NCBI RefSeq assembly: GCF_947179165.1
Contig: NC_077242.1
Coordinates: 56,414,097-56,478,096, forward strand
Length of the DNA stretch: 64,000 nt
From: Solanum dulcamara
Taxonomy: Eukaryota; Streptophyta; Magnoliopsida; Solanales; Solanaceae
Reading direction: 5' to 3'
In this document: piece by piece, positions 11,017 through 22,845 of the stretch
How the letters are laid out: every line of letters begins with the position of its first letter
Numbering within the stretch: position 1 is the first letter of the stretch
Position numbers and translations under genes: made by a program
Notes under the pieces: generated by a model
The model's input: the letters and a program-made list of their open reading frames with translations, nothing else
Told to the model about the DNA's origin: nothing
Database searches by the model: none

Positions 11017-11960
11017 CCTTACCTCTCAATACCTTATCTCGAATGAGACACAATTTCTCATCATCAAACTAGCATTATCGAATCTACTCAACTAAGGATG
11101 GATGGCCTCAGTGAAAGCAATCAAACCACCACTCTCCTCTGAAACCTGCAATTGGACAAGACTGTTGGCTGGCCTCTGAACACCTTTAGCCAAAGGTCTC
11201 TTATGAACACTGAAAACATGGGCCTCCTCAGTCTTGGAATTTACCAAGATGTCATCAATGAACGGAATTACAAAAGAGTCTAAACATGGGTGAAACACCT
11301 CACTCATCAACTCCATGAATACTAGTGGGGAGTTAGTTAATGCAATGGACATAATCAAGAACTCATAATGGTCGTAATGGGTCCAAAAAGTTATCTTAGG
11401 GCTATCCAATGCCCTAAACTTTAACTGATGATAACCAGACCTCAAATCTTTCTTGGTGAATAATGCCACTCCCTAAAGCTGATCGAATAATTCATGATTG
11501 CAGGGAAGAGGATACTTGTTCTTAACAGTCACTTTGTTCAACTATCTATAATCAATACACATCCTCAAAGACCTATCTTTCTTCTTCATAAATAAGACCG
11601 GTGCACCTCAAGGTGACACACTAGGGTGAATGAACCCTTTACTCAACAAGTCCTGCTACTGATCCTTCAATTCCTTCAACTCAACTGGAGCCATATGATA
11701 TGGAGCAATGGAAATAGGCTTAGTATCCTACTCCAAATCAATAGTAAAATCACTATCCCTATCCTTATCCTGTAGGACACCTGGAAGGTCAGTAGGGAAC
11801 ACATCTACAAACTCTTGAACCACAAAAATGGAATTGTTAGAAAGCAGCTCAACATAGTGCCCTAGGTCAAAGCTAAATAAGACAAACACCCTCTATCAAT
11901 CAACCTCTGAGCGCGGATGAAAGAGATAACCTTACTAGGGTAAGAACCACTTGTACCCTT
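11017..11960 (-). pseudogene. Reverse transcriptase of A with internal deletion
   Basis: From 11890 leftwards the minus strand reads EFVDVFPTDLPG, then KGFIHPSVSP, GAPVLFMKKKD and RMCIDYR, the start of a gypsy RT. The frame 11469-11092 continues with TKKDLRSGYHQLKFRA, HYEFLIMS and the catalytic box FIDDILVNSKT (YxDD equivalent). Immediately after SKTEEAHV the protein jumps to LAKGVQRPANSL, which in Tekay polyproteins lies beyond RNase H. The RT thumb and all of RNase H are therefore missing, roughly 0.9-1 kb. Stops interrupt the N-terminal part. Confidence 0.82.
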
Positions 11961-12290
11961 TCACTCATTCCTCGTAACACTATGAATCGCTAAGGTAATA
12001 GACTTAACATAACAATTAAGAATCGCATGATAAGGAGAGAGACACTCCATACCAAAGATAATATCAAAATCTACTATCCCTAAGATAATTATGTCTACCC
12101 AAGTGTCATACCCATCCAAAGAAAGAAGACAAGATTGATACACTCGATCCACCACTAAAGGCTCACCCACTATTATATAAATATATACAAGCACAGGCAT
12201 ACAATCACATATCAAGTCAAACCTCGAAGCAAAATAGGTAGAAATATAGGATAATGTAGACCGTTGATCAAATAACACAGACACAAATCA
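11961..12290 (-). pseudogene. Aspartic protease of A, active site changed
   Basis: The frame 12284-11961 reads MSVLFDQRSTLSYISTYFA, VVDRVYQSCLLSLDGYDT, FDIIFGMECLSPYHAILNC. This matches the retropepsin-like domain of Tekay polyproteins over about 100 residues. The family's catalytic segment DPGST appears here as DQRST, so the glycine that supports the active-site loop is gone, and the usual GMDWL is GMECL. The domain should be inactive. It lies between the gag zinc knuckle and RT, in the normal order. Confidence 0.75.
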
Positions 12291-13789
12291 AATATGGATA
12301 GGGACAATAATTGTGATGACGATATTAGAAGCCTCAGCCTCGGGTCCTCTCAAAAAAGCATAAAAATAGCCCCCTATACCAACTCCAATATAAGAAACAC
12401 CTCCACCTCCATGCTAAACAAAAGCACCACTACCGAAATCCTTACTGCCTCTACCTTCTGACCCTTACCCCAACCTCTGATTGGTGGCACTGAATCTCTA
12501 TCCAGAGTAGCTTAATAGGTATGATAGGGTCCTTAGTGAGTTTGTAAGGGGCACTGTCGTACCATGTGTCCTAGATCTCCACACCTAAAACAAGACCTCG
12601 ATATTGATGATTGCTGCTATGCACTAGATGAACTACCATGGCCACCTCGACTAGAAAAATAAGACCCACAAGACACCTGTCCACTCTCAGCCACTGGCAT
12701 GGATGCATATATATGCCATGATGCTGGGAAGAACTACCACCTCTGTGTGAATCCTTCCTTTAAATGAGGCATCAGAAAACTAACCAAAAGTGCGGTCCCT
12801 CTTAGGGTCCCCAAACTCATCTCCTACTATCAACTCCACCTCTTTGGCAGTGCTTACTATAAACTAGAAGAAAGCCCCCTTAAGGGATTATCTAAGCACA
12901 TAAGATCTAATTAAGAAGGCCAGTCCTCTCACGAACCTTCAAGACAGTTGGCAAAAATAAGCCTAATACTTAGTCACATACCTGCTACCATATGTTAAGA
13001 TCTCAAACCTTAATCGGCTCTCCTCACATACTCTCCAAGGGATGAAGCGATCCTTAAAAACACTGAAGAACGTACAACACTCAACTTGAAGGGATCTAAC
13101 CAGTCTATACCTCACATAAGTCCTCCACTACTCCCTGGTGGGTCCACAGAGCTAGAGTGCAACAAAAAAACACCATATACATCGACCATACTCATCGCCT
13201 CAAACATCTTATGGTGTAAAGGCAGAAACTCGTGAGCATCCTCGCTCTTACCACTTTGGAACTAGGGTGGCTTTATCATCTAAAACCTCTCGAAGCACTG
13301 CTAATCATCCTCTGTCAAGACTACTAAGGAGCAACATATGCATTGATAACTAGTGCGGGAAATAATGGTGGCTGACTAACATGATTTTGAATAACATACC
13401 CTGATGCTGACCTAGGGTCTGCGCCCCTACTCTCGTCTGAGAATCTTGTGGCATTCCTGATGCACCTTGGGAAAAGCTCTCCAATACACCAACATCCACA
13501 ATAAAATGTTTGAAAACAATGGTGCAGTAAACTTAGGAGGAACCTAGTCCTTATTAATCTCCATTTGTGGCTCTGGAAAGCCTCTCTAGCTGGTGCCGCT
13601 CCTCTAGCATGACCTCTACTTAATGTCACTCTATAAGCATGACCTCTAGCTAGGGCCCTACCCCTAACTCTCACTAGGGTCTTAATAATTATCTCAGGGA
13701 TTGTCTCCCCTTTACCACTTGAGGCAGAATCTCAGGTCCTTGGCATCTGCTAAAATAATATGTGACAAGTTAGTACTAGAGAAAGTAAC
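12291..13789 (-). pseudogene. gag of element A, heavily decayed
   Basis: A CCHC zinc knuckle reading CFRCGDLGHMVRQC lies on the minus strand at about 12552-12592, just upstream of the protease as expected. It would bind genomic RNA in the capsid. The rest of gag (12600-13700) is recognisable only in short patches and is full of stops. The 116-residue ORF at 13324-13674 shows no gag similarity and is probably fortuitous. Insertion of element C at 13790 removed the gag start from its leader, which now lies at 22050-22214. Confidence 0.65.
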
Positions 13790-16347
13790 TGTCACGACCC
13801 ATGCTAGACCCTAGTTGTGATACAATGATTAAAATCCGAGGGAACCCAACCAAGACTCTTAGTATATCATTAATGAGCATGCATAAGGTAAGTAAAGCAA
13901 AATAAACAACAACGTAGATGTGGAAGCATAGTCTCAACAAAGAGAATAAGTCTTAAAAATTTGGAATGAAAGACAACATAGACTCTAATCATCCAATATG
14001 CCTCTACTAACTATATGGGTGAGTAAGAAAAGCTCCTAGCTCACCCATGAAGACATAAGAGAATGAAATAGTCAAGTGACACGATGAAAATAAACTGTGT
14101 TGTCCTCGAAGCATGAGGGCTCACCACAAGAACAACTGTACTTAGCTCTAGCCATGAACGGGAGGATGAGCATGATCGTCGGACCTTACATTATGATATA
14201 ATGTAGAAAAAAAATATGCATTAGTACATGAAATGTACTAAGTATGTGAAAAGTATACATGAATAATAAACATATGAAATAATCAATATGAATCATGAGA
14301 TGCAAGACCAATATCATAAAACATGAGTAAAATCATGAAAACATTAAAACATCATCATCATGAGAACTTTACACCTTTATGTAAACCTTTTGTGAGAGAT
14401 ACCGTTAACCGAAATAAACAATGTGAGCTATAATATGGAGTCCAGTGTTTACCTCCGACACTAAAAAAAGATGGTCCAAACTTACCAAGGTAAGAACCGT
14501 CATGCCTAAGTGGATCCACCAAGTTACTAAGGAATCAAGTCTCAACTAATGAGTGAACCTTTCTAAGGAATCAAGCCTCTACTAACGGATGATCCTTCTT
14601 CCTATGGTGGCACATAGTTATGGGATAGTGGGACTTTAACTAACGATCTCATGCCTTTACTTCCTGGTGATCCTCTATCCCAAGGTTCACTCGGTTTTAG
14701 GTCAACTCTTCATAGAATATCATACTTAACATATATCATAAGCTTTGAAGATGATAAGAATCTAGTAATACCAAGTTCAACATAAATACTTGAAAATTAT
14801 AAGAATAGCTCCTTTAATATTTCATGATCATAACATAATTCATTTAAACTATCCCCTCTACTAGCGGCATCTAAATCATGATAAGCTTGTTCATAAAATT
14901 TGTAGTAACACTTCATCTAGAAGCATACTTAAAATCATAGTTCGTCACCATTCACAACCTCTCATGATTCATTCATAAACCTTGATAAACATTCATAAAA
15001 CATTCATTGAAATACTTTAAAATTTATAATCATAATTAATTGAAAGCATACTTTGAAAATAGCATATAACATGTTAACTTGAAATCATACAATATGATGT
15101 GAATTATGCATAATTTGATCAATAATCATAAGATAAACCATAACTAAGAAGACCCAATGAAATCTCAGGAAAATAGGTTTTTTAGAAGAAGAATTCATAA
15201 AAGAATTTGAGAAGAAACTTGGGACCATATATGAATTCCCACATACCTTAATGATTTCTAGCCTTGAAATTGAAAAAGAGACTCGAGTTCTTGAAACTCT
15301 AGCTTGATTTGGGAAGAAGACCTTGCAAAAACCTTTGATAGAAGACTTCTCTTGATTCTTGAAATTTTTGACTTGGAAGCTTTAGGGTTGTCGATGGAGA
15401 AGAGAAACCCTATGTTAGTTTTGAGCGAATTTCTAGATACTTGAATGTTTAGATTGATGATTATGAGAGGAAAACTAGTTAGTGGAATGATATATTTCTT
15501 CAAAATACCCAAAAATGACTTAGAATAGGGTTTAAAAGCTTTGGAAAGGACCAAAATAACCCTGGAATGAGTGCAGGAAGTTGCTGAAAAATTATTGTAG
15601 CAATCCTTTACAGAAGCCTTCACAGCCCATAATGGCGGCCGAGAAGATGCCACTGCCTGGTAAGACTTCACTAAATTATTCATAACCTTTTACTCTAAAC
15701 TCCAAATATGGAAAAAATGATGGCTTTGGAAAGAGAACTCCAATATCTTTAATTTGATAGGTCATGGGCCTTATAATTCTATATATTATAGGAGATATGA
15801 TTATTTGAAGTTGACTCATGTAAAATCTTATATCAAAACTCAATCATTAAGGAAGCTTTCAACTCAACTTTGTGCTAAAGGATTCTTCTGACCTTAAAAC
15901 ATCTCCACATTTATTTCCACACTAAATAATTAACCTTAACACCCCTAAGATAAAAATGAATGGACCCCTAGATGGACCATCTTCACGGTCCGTAAAAAGC
16001 TCCATGGGCTGTGGGGTGGTCTGTAAAGCTTTCTTTGGTCAAGCTTGAATGATGACTCCTAACGGAATGGGACCACGGGCCATGATGGTCACGACGGGCC
16101 ATAGTGTCCCTCATGAAGCTGACCCACTTTATGGTTTTGATGGTTGGATTCCATAGACCACTTGACGGTCCACGACCATGATTACAGATCATGAACCTGG
16201 TCGTGGTCCTCTCCTAATGTCACCTTCATTTCTTGGTACTTCCACAACTTTTTTCCATGGGCCTCGTGAACATCAACTGGTGCAAATATTTTTGAGATTT
16301 CATCCTTACTTTCTGTTTTTCAACTTTCCAACTTCCAGAGTCTTACA
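13790..16347 (-). repeat. 3' LTR of element C
   Basis: A 2558-bp LTR that aligns with 18293-20083 plus 21187-22049. Read on the minus strand it starts TGTAAGACTCTGGAAG after a G-rich tract (16348-16380) that resembles a polypurine tract following an ACGAATATG-type motif. It ends with ...GGGTCGTGACA. Confidence 0.82.
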
Positions 16348-16728
16348 ATATCACCCCATCCCCCCGGGCATATTCGTCCTCAAATGGGACTGAAGCTAGC
16401 ATGAATATGACATGGAAAGAGAACTATCAACCCAACATGAATGCAATGAGACATTTAAAATGCATAAACCATGAAATTTTCAACTTAACTTAAAACATAG
16501 TTTAAAAATCCATCTTCATGAATATGCATCATATGAAAATACATGGAAAAGTTGAAACGTAGGGATTCATAAGAGTATACATGAAGAGCCAACACTTCAA
16601 CTAACACAAAAATTCAACTACTCGAGTTTTAAAATTAATTATGGCATAACAAACATGAAGTTGATCCATGCTAAGAATAACATTGAAATTGAAGAACTCA
16701 CAACATACCGAATGAAGCACCATATTTA
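16348..16728 (-). other. Polypurine-like tract and unrecognised interior of C
   Basis: The minus strand reads GAGGACGAATATGCCCGGGG then GGATGGGGTGATAT before the LTR at 16347, which fits the sequence that normally precedes a gypsy 3' LTR. The remainder to 16728 is AT-rich and matches no polyprotein domain I know. Confidence 0.5.
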
Positions 16729-17116
16729 GAGCCCGTTTGGATGGGCTTAAAAAGTAACTTTTATGTATGAAGTACTTTTAGAATTTTGAAGTGCTGAAAG
16801 TTATTTTTATAAATAAGCAGTTGAGTGTTTAGATAAAAGTGCTTAAATGAGGAAAATGATGTGAATTTTAGGGTTAAAAGAATAAAAAGGGTAGTTTGGA
16901 AATTTAGTTAAAATATAAGGGATATAAAAGTAATTTCTATGGTCAAAGAAAATGACTTTAAGCACTTAGAAAAAAAAGTTAGGAATCCTAACTTTTCATT
17001 TTTGACTGACCTTAAGAACTTTATGGCTTAAAGTTAGCAATAGACAAACACGTTCAAAAGCTAAAAGGGGGCTTTAAGTTGGTTTTGACCAACTTAAAGC
17101 CCATCCAAATGGGCTC
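16729..17116. mobile_element. Tourist-like (PIF/Harbinger) MITE
   Basis: A 388-bp element with terminal inverted repeats. The left end is GAGCCCGTTTGGATGGGCTT; the right end reads, in reverse complement, GAGCCCATTTGGATGGGCTT (one difference). TTA at 16726-16728 and 17117-17119 forms the 3-bp target duplication typical of Harbinger elements. It has no coding capacity and would need a transposase from elsewhere. It lies between the polypurine end and gag of element C. Confidence 0.85.
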
Positions 17117-18205
17117 TTAGTCTATTGACGAATCTCCCTTTCTCTTTTAGAAGTCGTCGGACAATCCCTCCTCTTATGTCCAACTTCACCACATCCATAG
17201 CAACTATCCTTACCGACCATGCACTCCTCTAGGTGATTCTTACCATATTTCTAACAAGTGGAAAAAGGTCTTCTATCCTTATTGAACTTTGACACCGAAT
17301 CACAAGCAAAAGATAAACTACTATCTATTCTGGCCCTCTTTGTTTTCCTTCTAGACCTCTCTTTCAACTTATCTTCCTCTATTTGTTCTGCACATGTTAT
17401 GAGCCTACAGATGTAAATCTCATTGATTAACACGATGGTGTTTTATTACTTAGATACCAACTCCAAAACTCTCGATATGAACTTACTAATGAGCTCTAGG
17501 GCCGACAACCATGAATAGAGCATACTTTGACAATTGTGTGAAATTCAATGCATATTACCTTACACTCGAGTTCCCTTGCTTTAAGTTGATGATTTTTTTA
17601 ATATTAGATTCCCTCAATTCCAAAAGAAAGAAACGGTCTAGAAAAGTATCCTTAAACTCCTCCCAATAAACAGGACCCGCATCCTTAGCTCTCTCAATCT
17701 TACATTGACTAAACCATATTTGAGGGGCTCTTTTCAATTGGTAAGCGGCCAAATCCTTCTTTTCCACCGACGTTACCTCCATAATATCAACAATCTTTTT
17801 AAATCCTTCAATGAATCTTGGGGGTTGTCATCTAACTTGGACCCATGAAAATATGGGGGATTCATTCTAGTGAAGTCACGAACTCTTGATGTCGTTGTAC
17901 CAGATTTATGTTCATGGGAGTAAAACTTCTTGGTTGGCCTGTACCTCCATAGCTTGGGTAAGAACTTAAAACATCACCCTAAATTCCGCATGGGTCACTT
18001 GCTCGGCCATTGGGTCATTAAAAATTGTTTCTCTTCTACAACATTCCTTCTCACTAGAGCTCTTCATGAAGGCATGGTTCTGTAATCGCAAAGAAAAAGC
18101 GTTAGAGGAGGAGATCTTAGAGTTCAACTCTATAGCACGATGAGGTCATGAAAGAAGTGATGTTTTTCCTAAAATTCCTCATATCCTTTTATTCATAGAT
18201 ATGGA
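17117..18205 (-). pseudogene. gag of element C
   Basis: Minus-strand gag in the usual order. Near 18000 it reads NDPMAEQVTHAEFR, near 17860 NESPYFHGSKLDDNPQDS. The frame 17782-17555 gives KKDLAAYQLKRAPQIWFSQ and FKDTFLDRFFLLELRESN, the core capsid motif of Tekay/Del gags. A zinc knuckle CYGCGEVGHKRRDC lies at 17161-17202, followed by PTTSKRERE. Stops and frameshifts separate the blocks. No protease follows, because the sequence passes directly into the MITE. Confidence 0.8.
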
Positions 18206-18278
18206 GAACTTCACACCGATGAAAAAGACTATACTTGACGTGCCATATTAGACTCCCTAGGACACTTGAACTTTGTAC

Positions 18279-18292
18279 TTTGCTACCAAGCT
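18279..18292 (-). promoter_or_regulatory. Degraded Met-tRNA-type primer site of C
   Basis: Just downstream (minus strand) of the 5' LTR end ...GTGACA comes AGCTTGGTAGCAAAGT, which corresponds to the usual TTGGTATCAGAGC site with several changes. Confidence 0.5.
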
Positions 18293-21200
18293 TGTCACGA
18301 TTCGGGCTAGACTCTAGGTGTGACACGCCGATTAGAATCCCAAGGGACCCAACCAGGCCTCTTAGAATATCATTCATGAGTATACATAAGGTAAGTAAAT
18401 AAAATAAGAAATGCAAATAAGCAATAATATAGACACAGAAGCATAGTCTCAATAAAGAGCATAAGTCTCAAAAATTTGCAATGAAAGACAACACAGACTC
18501 TAATAATCCAAAATGTCTCTACTAACTAGATAAGGGCTTAAGACAAGCTCCTAGCTCACCCATAACAACATAAAAGAAATGAAATAGTTAAGTGACACAG
18601 TGAAAATAAAGTGTCCTGTCATCGAAGCATGAGCACTCACCACAAGAACAACTGTACTAACCTCTAGCCACGAACAAGAGGATGAGCGTGATTGTTGGAC
18701 CCTATATTATGATACAATGTAGGCAAAAATTATGTGTTAGTACATGAAATATACTAAGTATGTGAGAAGTATGCATGAACAATAAACATAAGATATACTC
18801 AATATAAATCATGAGATGCAAGACCAATATCTTAAAACATGAGTAAAACCCTGAAAATATTAAAATATCATAATCAGTGGTCAATGCATCAAAACATTAT
18901 CATCATGAGAACTTTATACCTTTAGATAAACCTTTTGTGAAAGATACCATTAATCGACATAAACCATGTAAGATATAACATGGAGTCCAGTGTTTACCTC
19001 CCACACTGAAAGAGAGGGTCCAAACTTGTCAAGGTAAGAATTGTCATGCCTAAGTGGATCCACTATGCTACTAAGGAATTAAGTCTCAACTAACGAATGA
19101 CCCTTTTTAAGGAATCAAGTCTCTACTAATGGGTGATCCTTCTTCTTATGGTGGCACATAATTATGGGACAATGGAACTTCTACTAACGATCTCATGTCT
19201 CTACTAACAGGTGAGCCTCTATTCCAAGGTCCACTGGGTGCTAGGTCAACTCTCCACGGAATATCATACTTAACATATATCATAAACTTTAAAGATGGTA
19301 AGAATCTAGTAATACCAAGTTCAACATAAATACTTGAAAATCATAAAAATAGCTCCTTTAATATATCATAATCATAACATAATTTATATAGACTCTTGCC
19401 TCTACTAACGACATCTAAATCATGCTAAGCTTGTTCATAAAATTCGTAGTGACACTTCATCTAGAAGCATCCTTAAAATCATAGTTCATCACCATTCATA
19501 ACCTCTCATGAGTCATTTATAAACCTTGATAAACATTCATAAAATATTCATTGAAATACTTTGAAATTCATATCATAATTCATTAAAAATGTACTTTGAA
19601 AATAGCATGTAACATGGGTCATTGAAATTCAACTTGAAATCATGCAATATAATCTGAATTATGCATATTTTGATCAATAATCATAAGATAAACCATAACT
19701 AAAGAGACCCGATGAAATCTCATAAAATTAGGGCTTTTAGAAGAAGAATTCATATGAAAATTTGAGAAGAAACTTAGGATTCCAAGAGTGAAAGGGACCA
19801 TGGATGAATTCCCACTTACCTTAATGAATTCTATCCATAAATTGAAAATAAAACTTGAGTTCTTGAAACTCTAGCTTGATTTGGGAAGAAGACCTTGGGA
19901 AAACCTTTGATACAAGACTTCTCTTGATTATTGAAATTTTTGACTTGAAAGCTTTAGGGTTCTAGATGGAGAAGAGGAACCCTATGTTAGTTTTGAGAGA
20001 AAATGTAGATACTTGAATGCTTAGATTGATAATAATGAGAGGAAAACTAGTTAGTGGAATGATATATTCCTTCAAAATATTAGTGTCACGATCTAGATTA
20101 GGCCCTAGATGTGACTCAATGATCAAAACCTCGAGGGCCCCCCAACCAAGCCTCTTCACATATCATAAGCATGAATAAGGTAAAATAAAATGGAATCAAC
20201 ATAAGAAATCTCAATCATGAATCATAAATAAAAGTGTGAGAACGTCTACATAGACTCTACATCATTTGTCCAACGAATGCCTCTACTAATAAAGAAGGGA
20301 GGGGGCTAAGACATGTCCCTAGCTCTCCCTCAATATGAATATAACAAAAGTCTTTTAAATGGGGAAAACTCATAACTCACTCTCGATGGATTAGGACTCA
20401 CCAATCTTCATAGGATAACAACTCAACTAGCCACGTGTGGAAGGAATGAGATCCTCGACCCGTACATTATGAGATAATGTAGACAACAAATATGCATTAG
20501 TACATTTAAATATACTATGTATCTGGGCATACCATGCACTATAAATCATAGGATGCAATGATCAACTAAATTGCATGATATAAAGAGAATAAGTAAAGTC
20601 ATGAGAAAATCATAATAATCAAAGCATTTATGAGACATAGTCAAAATCATAAAAGAACATAAAGAGAGTATACATATTTGGGATAGAACCCTAACCGATA
20701 ATAAGACCATGCGAGCTATAACATAGAATTCTGATGTCTCCTGATACAACGGATGAAAGGGGAATCTACTTGCTAAGGTAGACTCTACCCCGCTAGGTAG
20801 GTCATGAATATGTATTATATGTGGACCACTCCCTAGGCCAGAAAGGCAAATCCTATGGTGGCATGTAGTTATGAGACAAAAGACATTATAGAAGGACCCC
20901 ATAGGTCGAGCCCCCACCTCAAATCTCATTCGATGCTAAGTAAAATTCCACAGAAGAGACACCATAGTAATCATACGTAACATATATCATAAACTTGTTC
21001 ATAGGTTTTAAAACTCATAGAATAGCAAATTTCATATCATAATTGCAATGTGAGTAAAAGCCTTTCAACATTACAAATCATACTTGCATAATTCATGTCA
21101 TTAGTTTCCTAGGTAACCAATCAAGGAGCCATAAATTTTTTAGAATTTTTCCTTGGTTCCAACTTCCCGACTTTCAGGATCTTACACTTACAATAGGGTT

Positions 21201-22049
21201 AAAGAGCTTTGGAAAGGATCAAAATAACCCTAGGATGCGTGCAAGAAATTACTGAAAAATTGTTATAGCAATCAGTCACGGCTCGTGAAGGTCTTCAAGG
21301 CCCATAGTGGCGGTCATGAAGATGCGAATACCTGGCAAGACTTTATTAAATCTAGCATAACATGTTACTCCAAACTCTAAATCAAGAAAACTTGGTGACG
21401 TTGGAAAGAGGACCCAAAGACCTTTAATTTGATAGGTTATGGGCCACTAATTTTTTATATTCTAGAGATATAAATGTTTCAATTTTACCCATGTAAAATC
21501 TTATATCAAAAATCAATCGGTAAGGAAGTTTTCAACTCAACTTTGTGCTAAAGAATTCTTGTGACCTTAAAATATCTCCAAATAGATTCCCACACTAAAG
21601 AATAGACCTTAAAACCCTAAGATAAAACTGAATGGACCCCTAAATAGACCATCTTCATGGTCCATAAAAAGTTCTACGGGTCGTGGGGTGGTCAGCGAAG
21701 ATTGCCTTAGTCAATCTTGGATGAGGACTCTTGATGGAATGAGACCACGGGCTTTGATGGTCTCGATGTATCATAGTAGCACTCGTGAAGCTGACCCACG
21801 TTATGGTTTTAAGGGTTGGATTCCATGGACCACTTGACGATCTGTGACCATGACTATGGGTCGTGAACCCGGTCATGGTCCTCTCCTGATCTCACCTTCA
21901 TTCCCTAACACTTTCATGGCTCCTTTCCATGGGACGTGTTGCTGAATGCGGCCTGTGATGGGCATCATGAGCATCACCTAGTGTAAAAATTTTCAGATAT
22001 TTCATCCTTACTTTTTATTTTTTTACATTCCAACTTTCGAGGACTTACA
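18293..22049 (-). repeat. 5' LTR of element C, interrupted
   Basis: An LTR running from TGTCACGATTCGGG (18293) to ...GGACTTACA (22049), split by the short solo LTR at 20084-21186. Without the insertion it is about 2.65 kb, similar to the 2.56-kb partner at 13790-16347. Confidence 0.8.
20084..21186 (-). mobile_element. Short solo LTR inside the 5' LTR of C
   Basis: A 1103-bp block from TGTCACGATC to ...GGATCTTACA, the termini of the same LTR superfamily. The surrounding LTR aligns with the uninterrupted copy near 15495-15530, where TTCAAAATA leads into CTTAGAATAGGG. The flanks ATTAG (20079-20083) and CTTAC (21187-21191) are a weak, decayed duplication, with about 11 host bases also lost. It is shorter than its relatives and probably carries an internal deletion. 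Confidence 0.7.
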
Positions 22050-22214
22050 GTCACCATGTACGATAAGAAATAATGAATAAAATGAAGTTTCCTAATATTT
22101 TTCAATAGCCTCTCGAAGTTAAGTATCGACAGCTCCACATTGATCCTCGAGACTCTACTTAGACTTGACGTGTACAAATGTGAGACCTATAAATTTGGAG
22201 ATCTGATATTATTT
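22050..22214 (-). promoter_or_regulatory. Leader and primer-binding site of element A
   Basis: This 165-bp remnant between element C and the 5' LTR of A holds AATATCAGATCTCC on the minus strand at about 22197-22210. It is a mutated form of the TGGTATCAGAGC site that pairs with initiator Met-tRNA. It confirms that 22215-27651 is the 5' LTR of a minus-strand element and that C landed between leader and gag. Confidence 0.65.
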
Positions 22215-22845
22215 TATCATGACCCAAAATCGAGTGTGATGGCACCTGTCCTATCACATCAGGACAAGTCAGCCTAAAATCCAATGGGAATAGGAAAAGT
22301 AGAAATTAATTAAATAGAAAAGATAAACATATGCAGAAGACTTTAATATTATCAAATAACCCCCAAATTTTATTTGTCACATGTACAAGCCTCTAATAAA
22401 AGCAGAAATAAAAGATAAATACAATTCTCAATGTCTTTGTTTCTCAAATAGAACAAAGCATAAATAAAGGGACAAGAAAGATTGCCAGACATCAATCAGC
22501 AACCTCTGAAAGTATCCTCGAAGCCTCAAATGAACAAAATGGAAAATTCAAACTCATAGTCAGGGCTTGAAACTTACACAAGTATAAAAGCGAGGAGTGA
22601 GAAGAAAACAACACGGTACTCCCCAAGCCAACTAATAAAACAAAGTGAATCTAAAAGAATACATGAAATCCTCTTACCTCAACCGAACCTCTATGACTAC
22701 AACCTGCATAGAAATCTACCCAACCTAAAGTTCATAGTGCATAGTTCAAATAAGTTCCAAAAAACATAGTTCAGTCATTACATGTCAGTAATTACAAGTA
22801 TTACTTTGATCATTCACAAAAATCAAGTTTACCACACAAACAAAT

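Larger units (their letters stand above)
13790..22049 (-). mobile_element. Gypsy element C, nested in A, lacking pol
   Basis: A minus-strand LTR element with a 3' LTR at 13790-16347 and a 5' LTR at 18293-22049. Its flanks are GTAAC (13785-13789) and GTCAC (22050-22054), a 5-bp duplication with one change. The outer ends are TGTCACGACCC on the left and ...GGACTTACA on the right. The interior is only ~1.9 kb and contains a polypurine-like tract, unrecognised DNA, a MITE and gag. Protease, RT and integrase are absent, so it is either a deletion derivative or a non-autonomous gag-only type. The LTRs differ by an estimated 13-15% in the stretch I compared, indicating an old insertion. Confidence 0.82.

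Noticed and set aside
13324..13674. Arg/His-rich 116-residue ORF with an ARGHA-type repeat
   Set aside because: It lies in decayed gag of element A, in a frame not used by gag, and reflects short GCATGACCTCTA repeats.
16178..16393. ORF of 71 residues at the LTR-interior junction of C
   Set aside because: It spans the LTR end and polypurine region in the antisense direction; no coding similarity.
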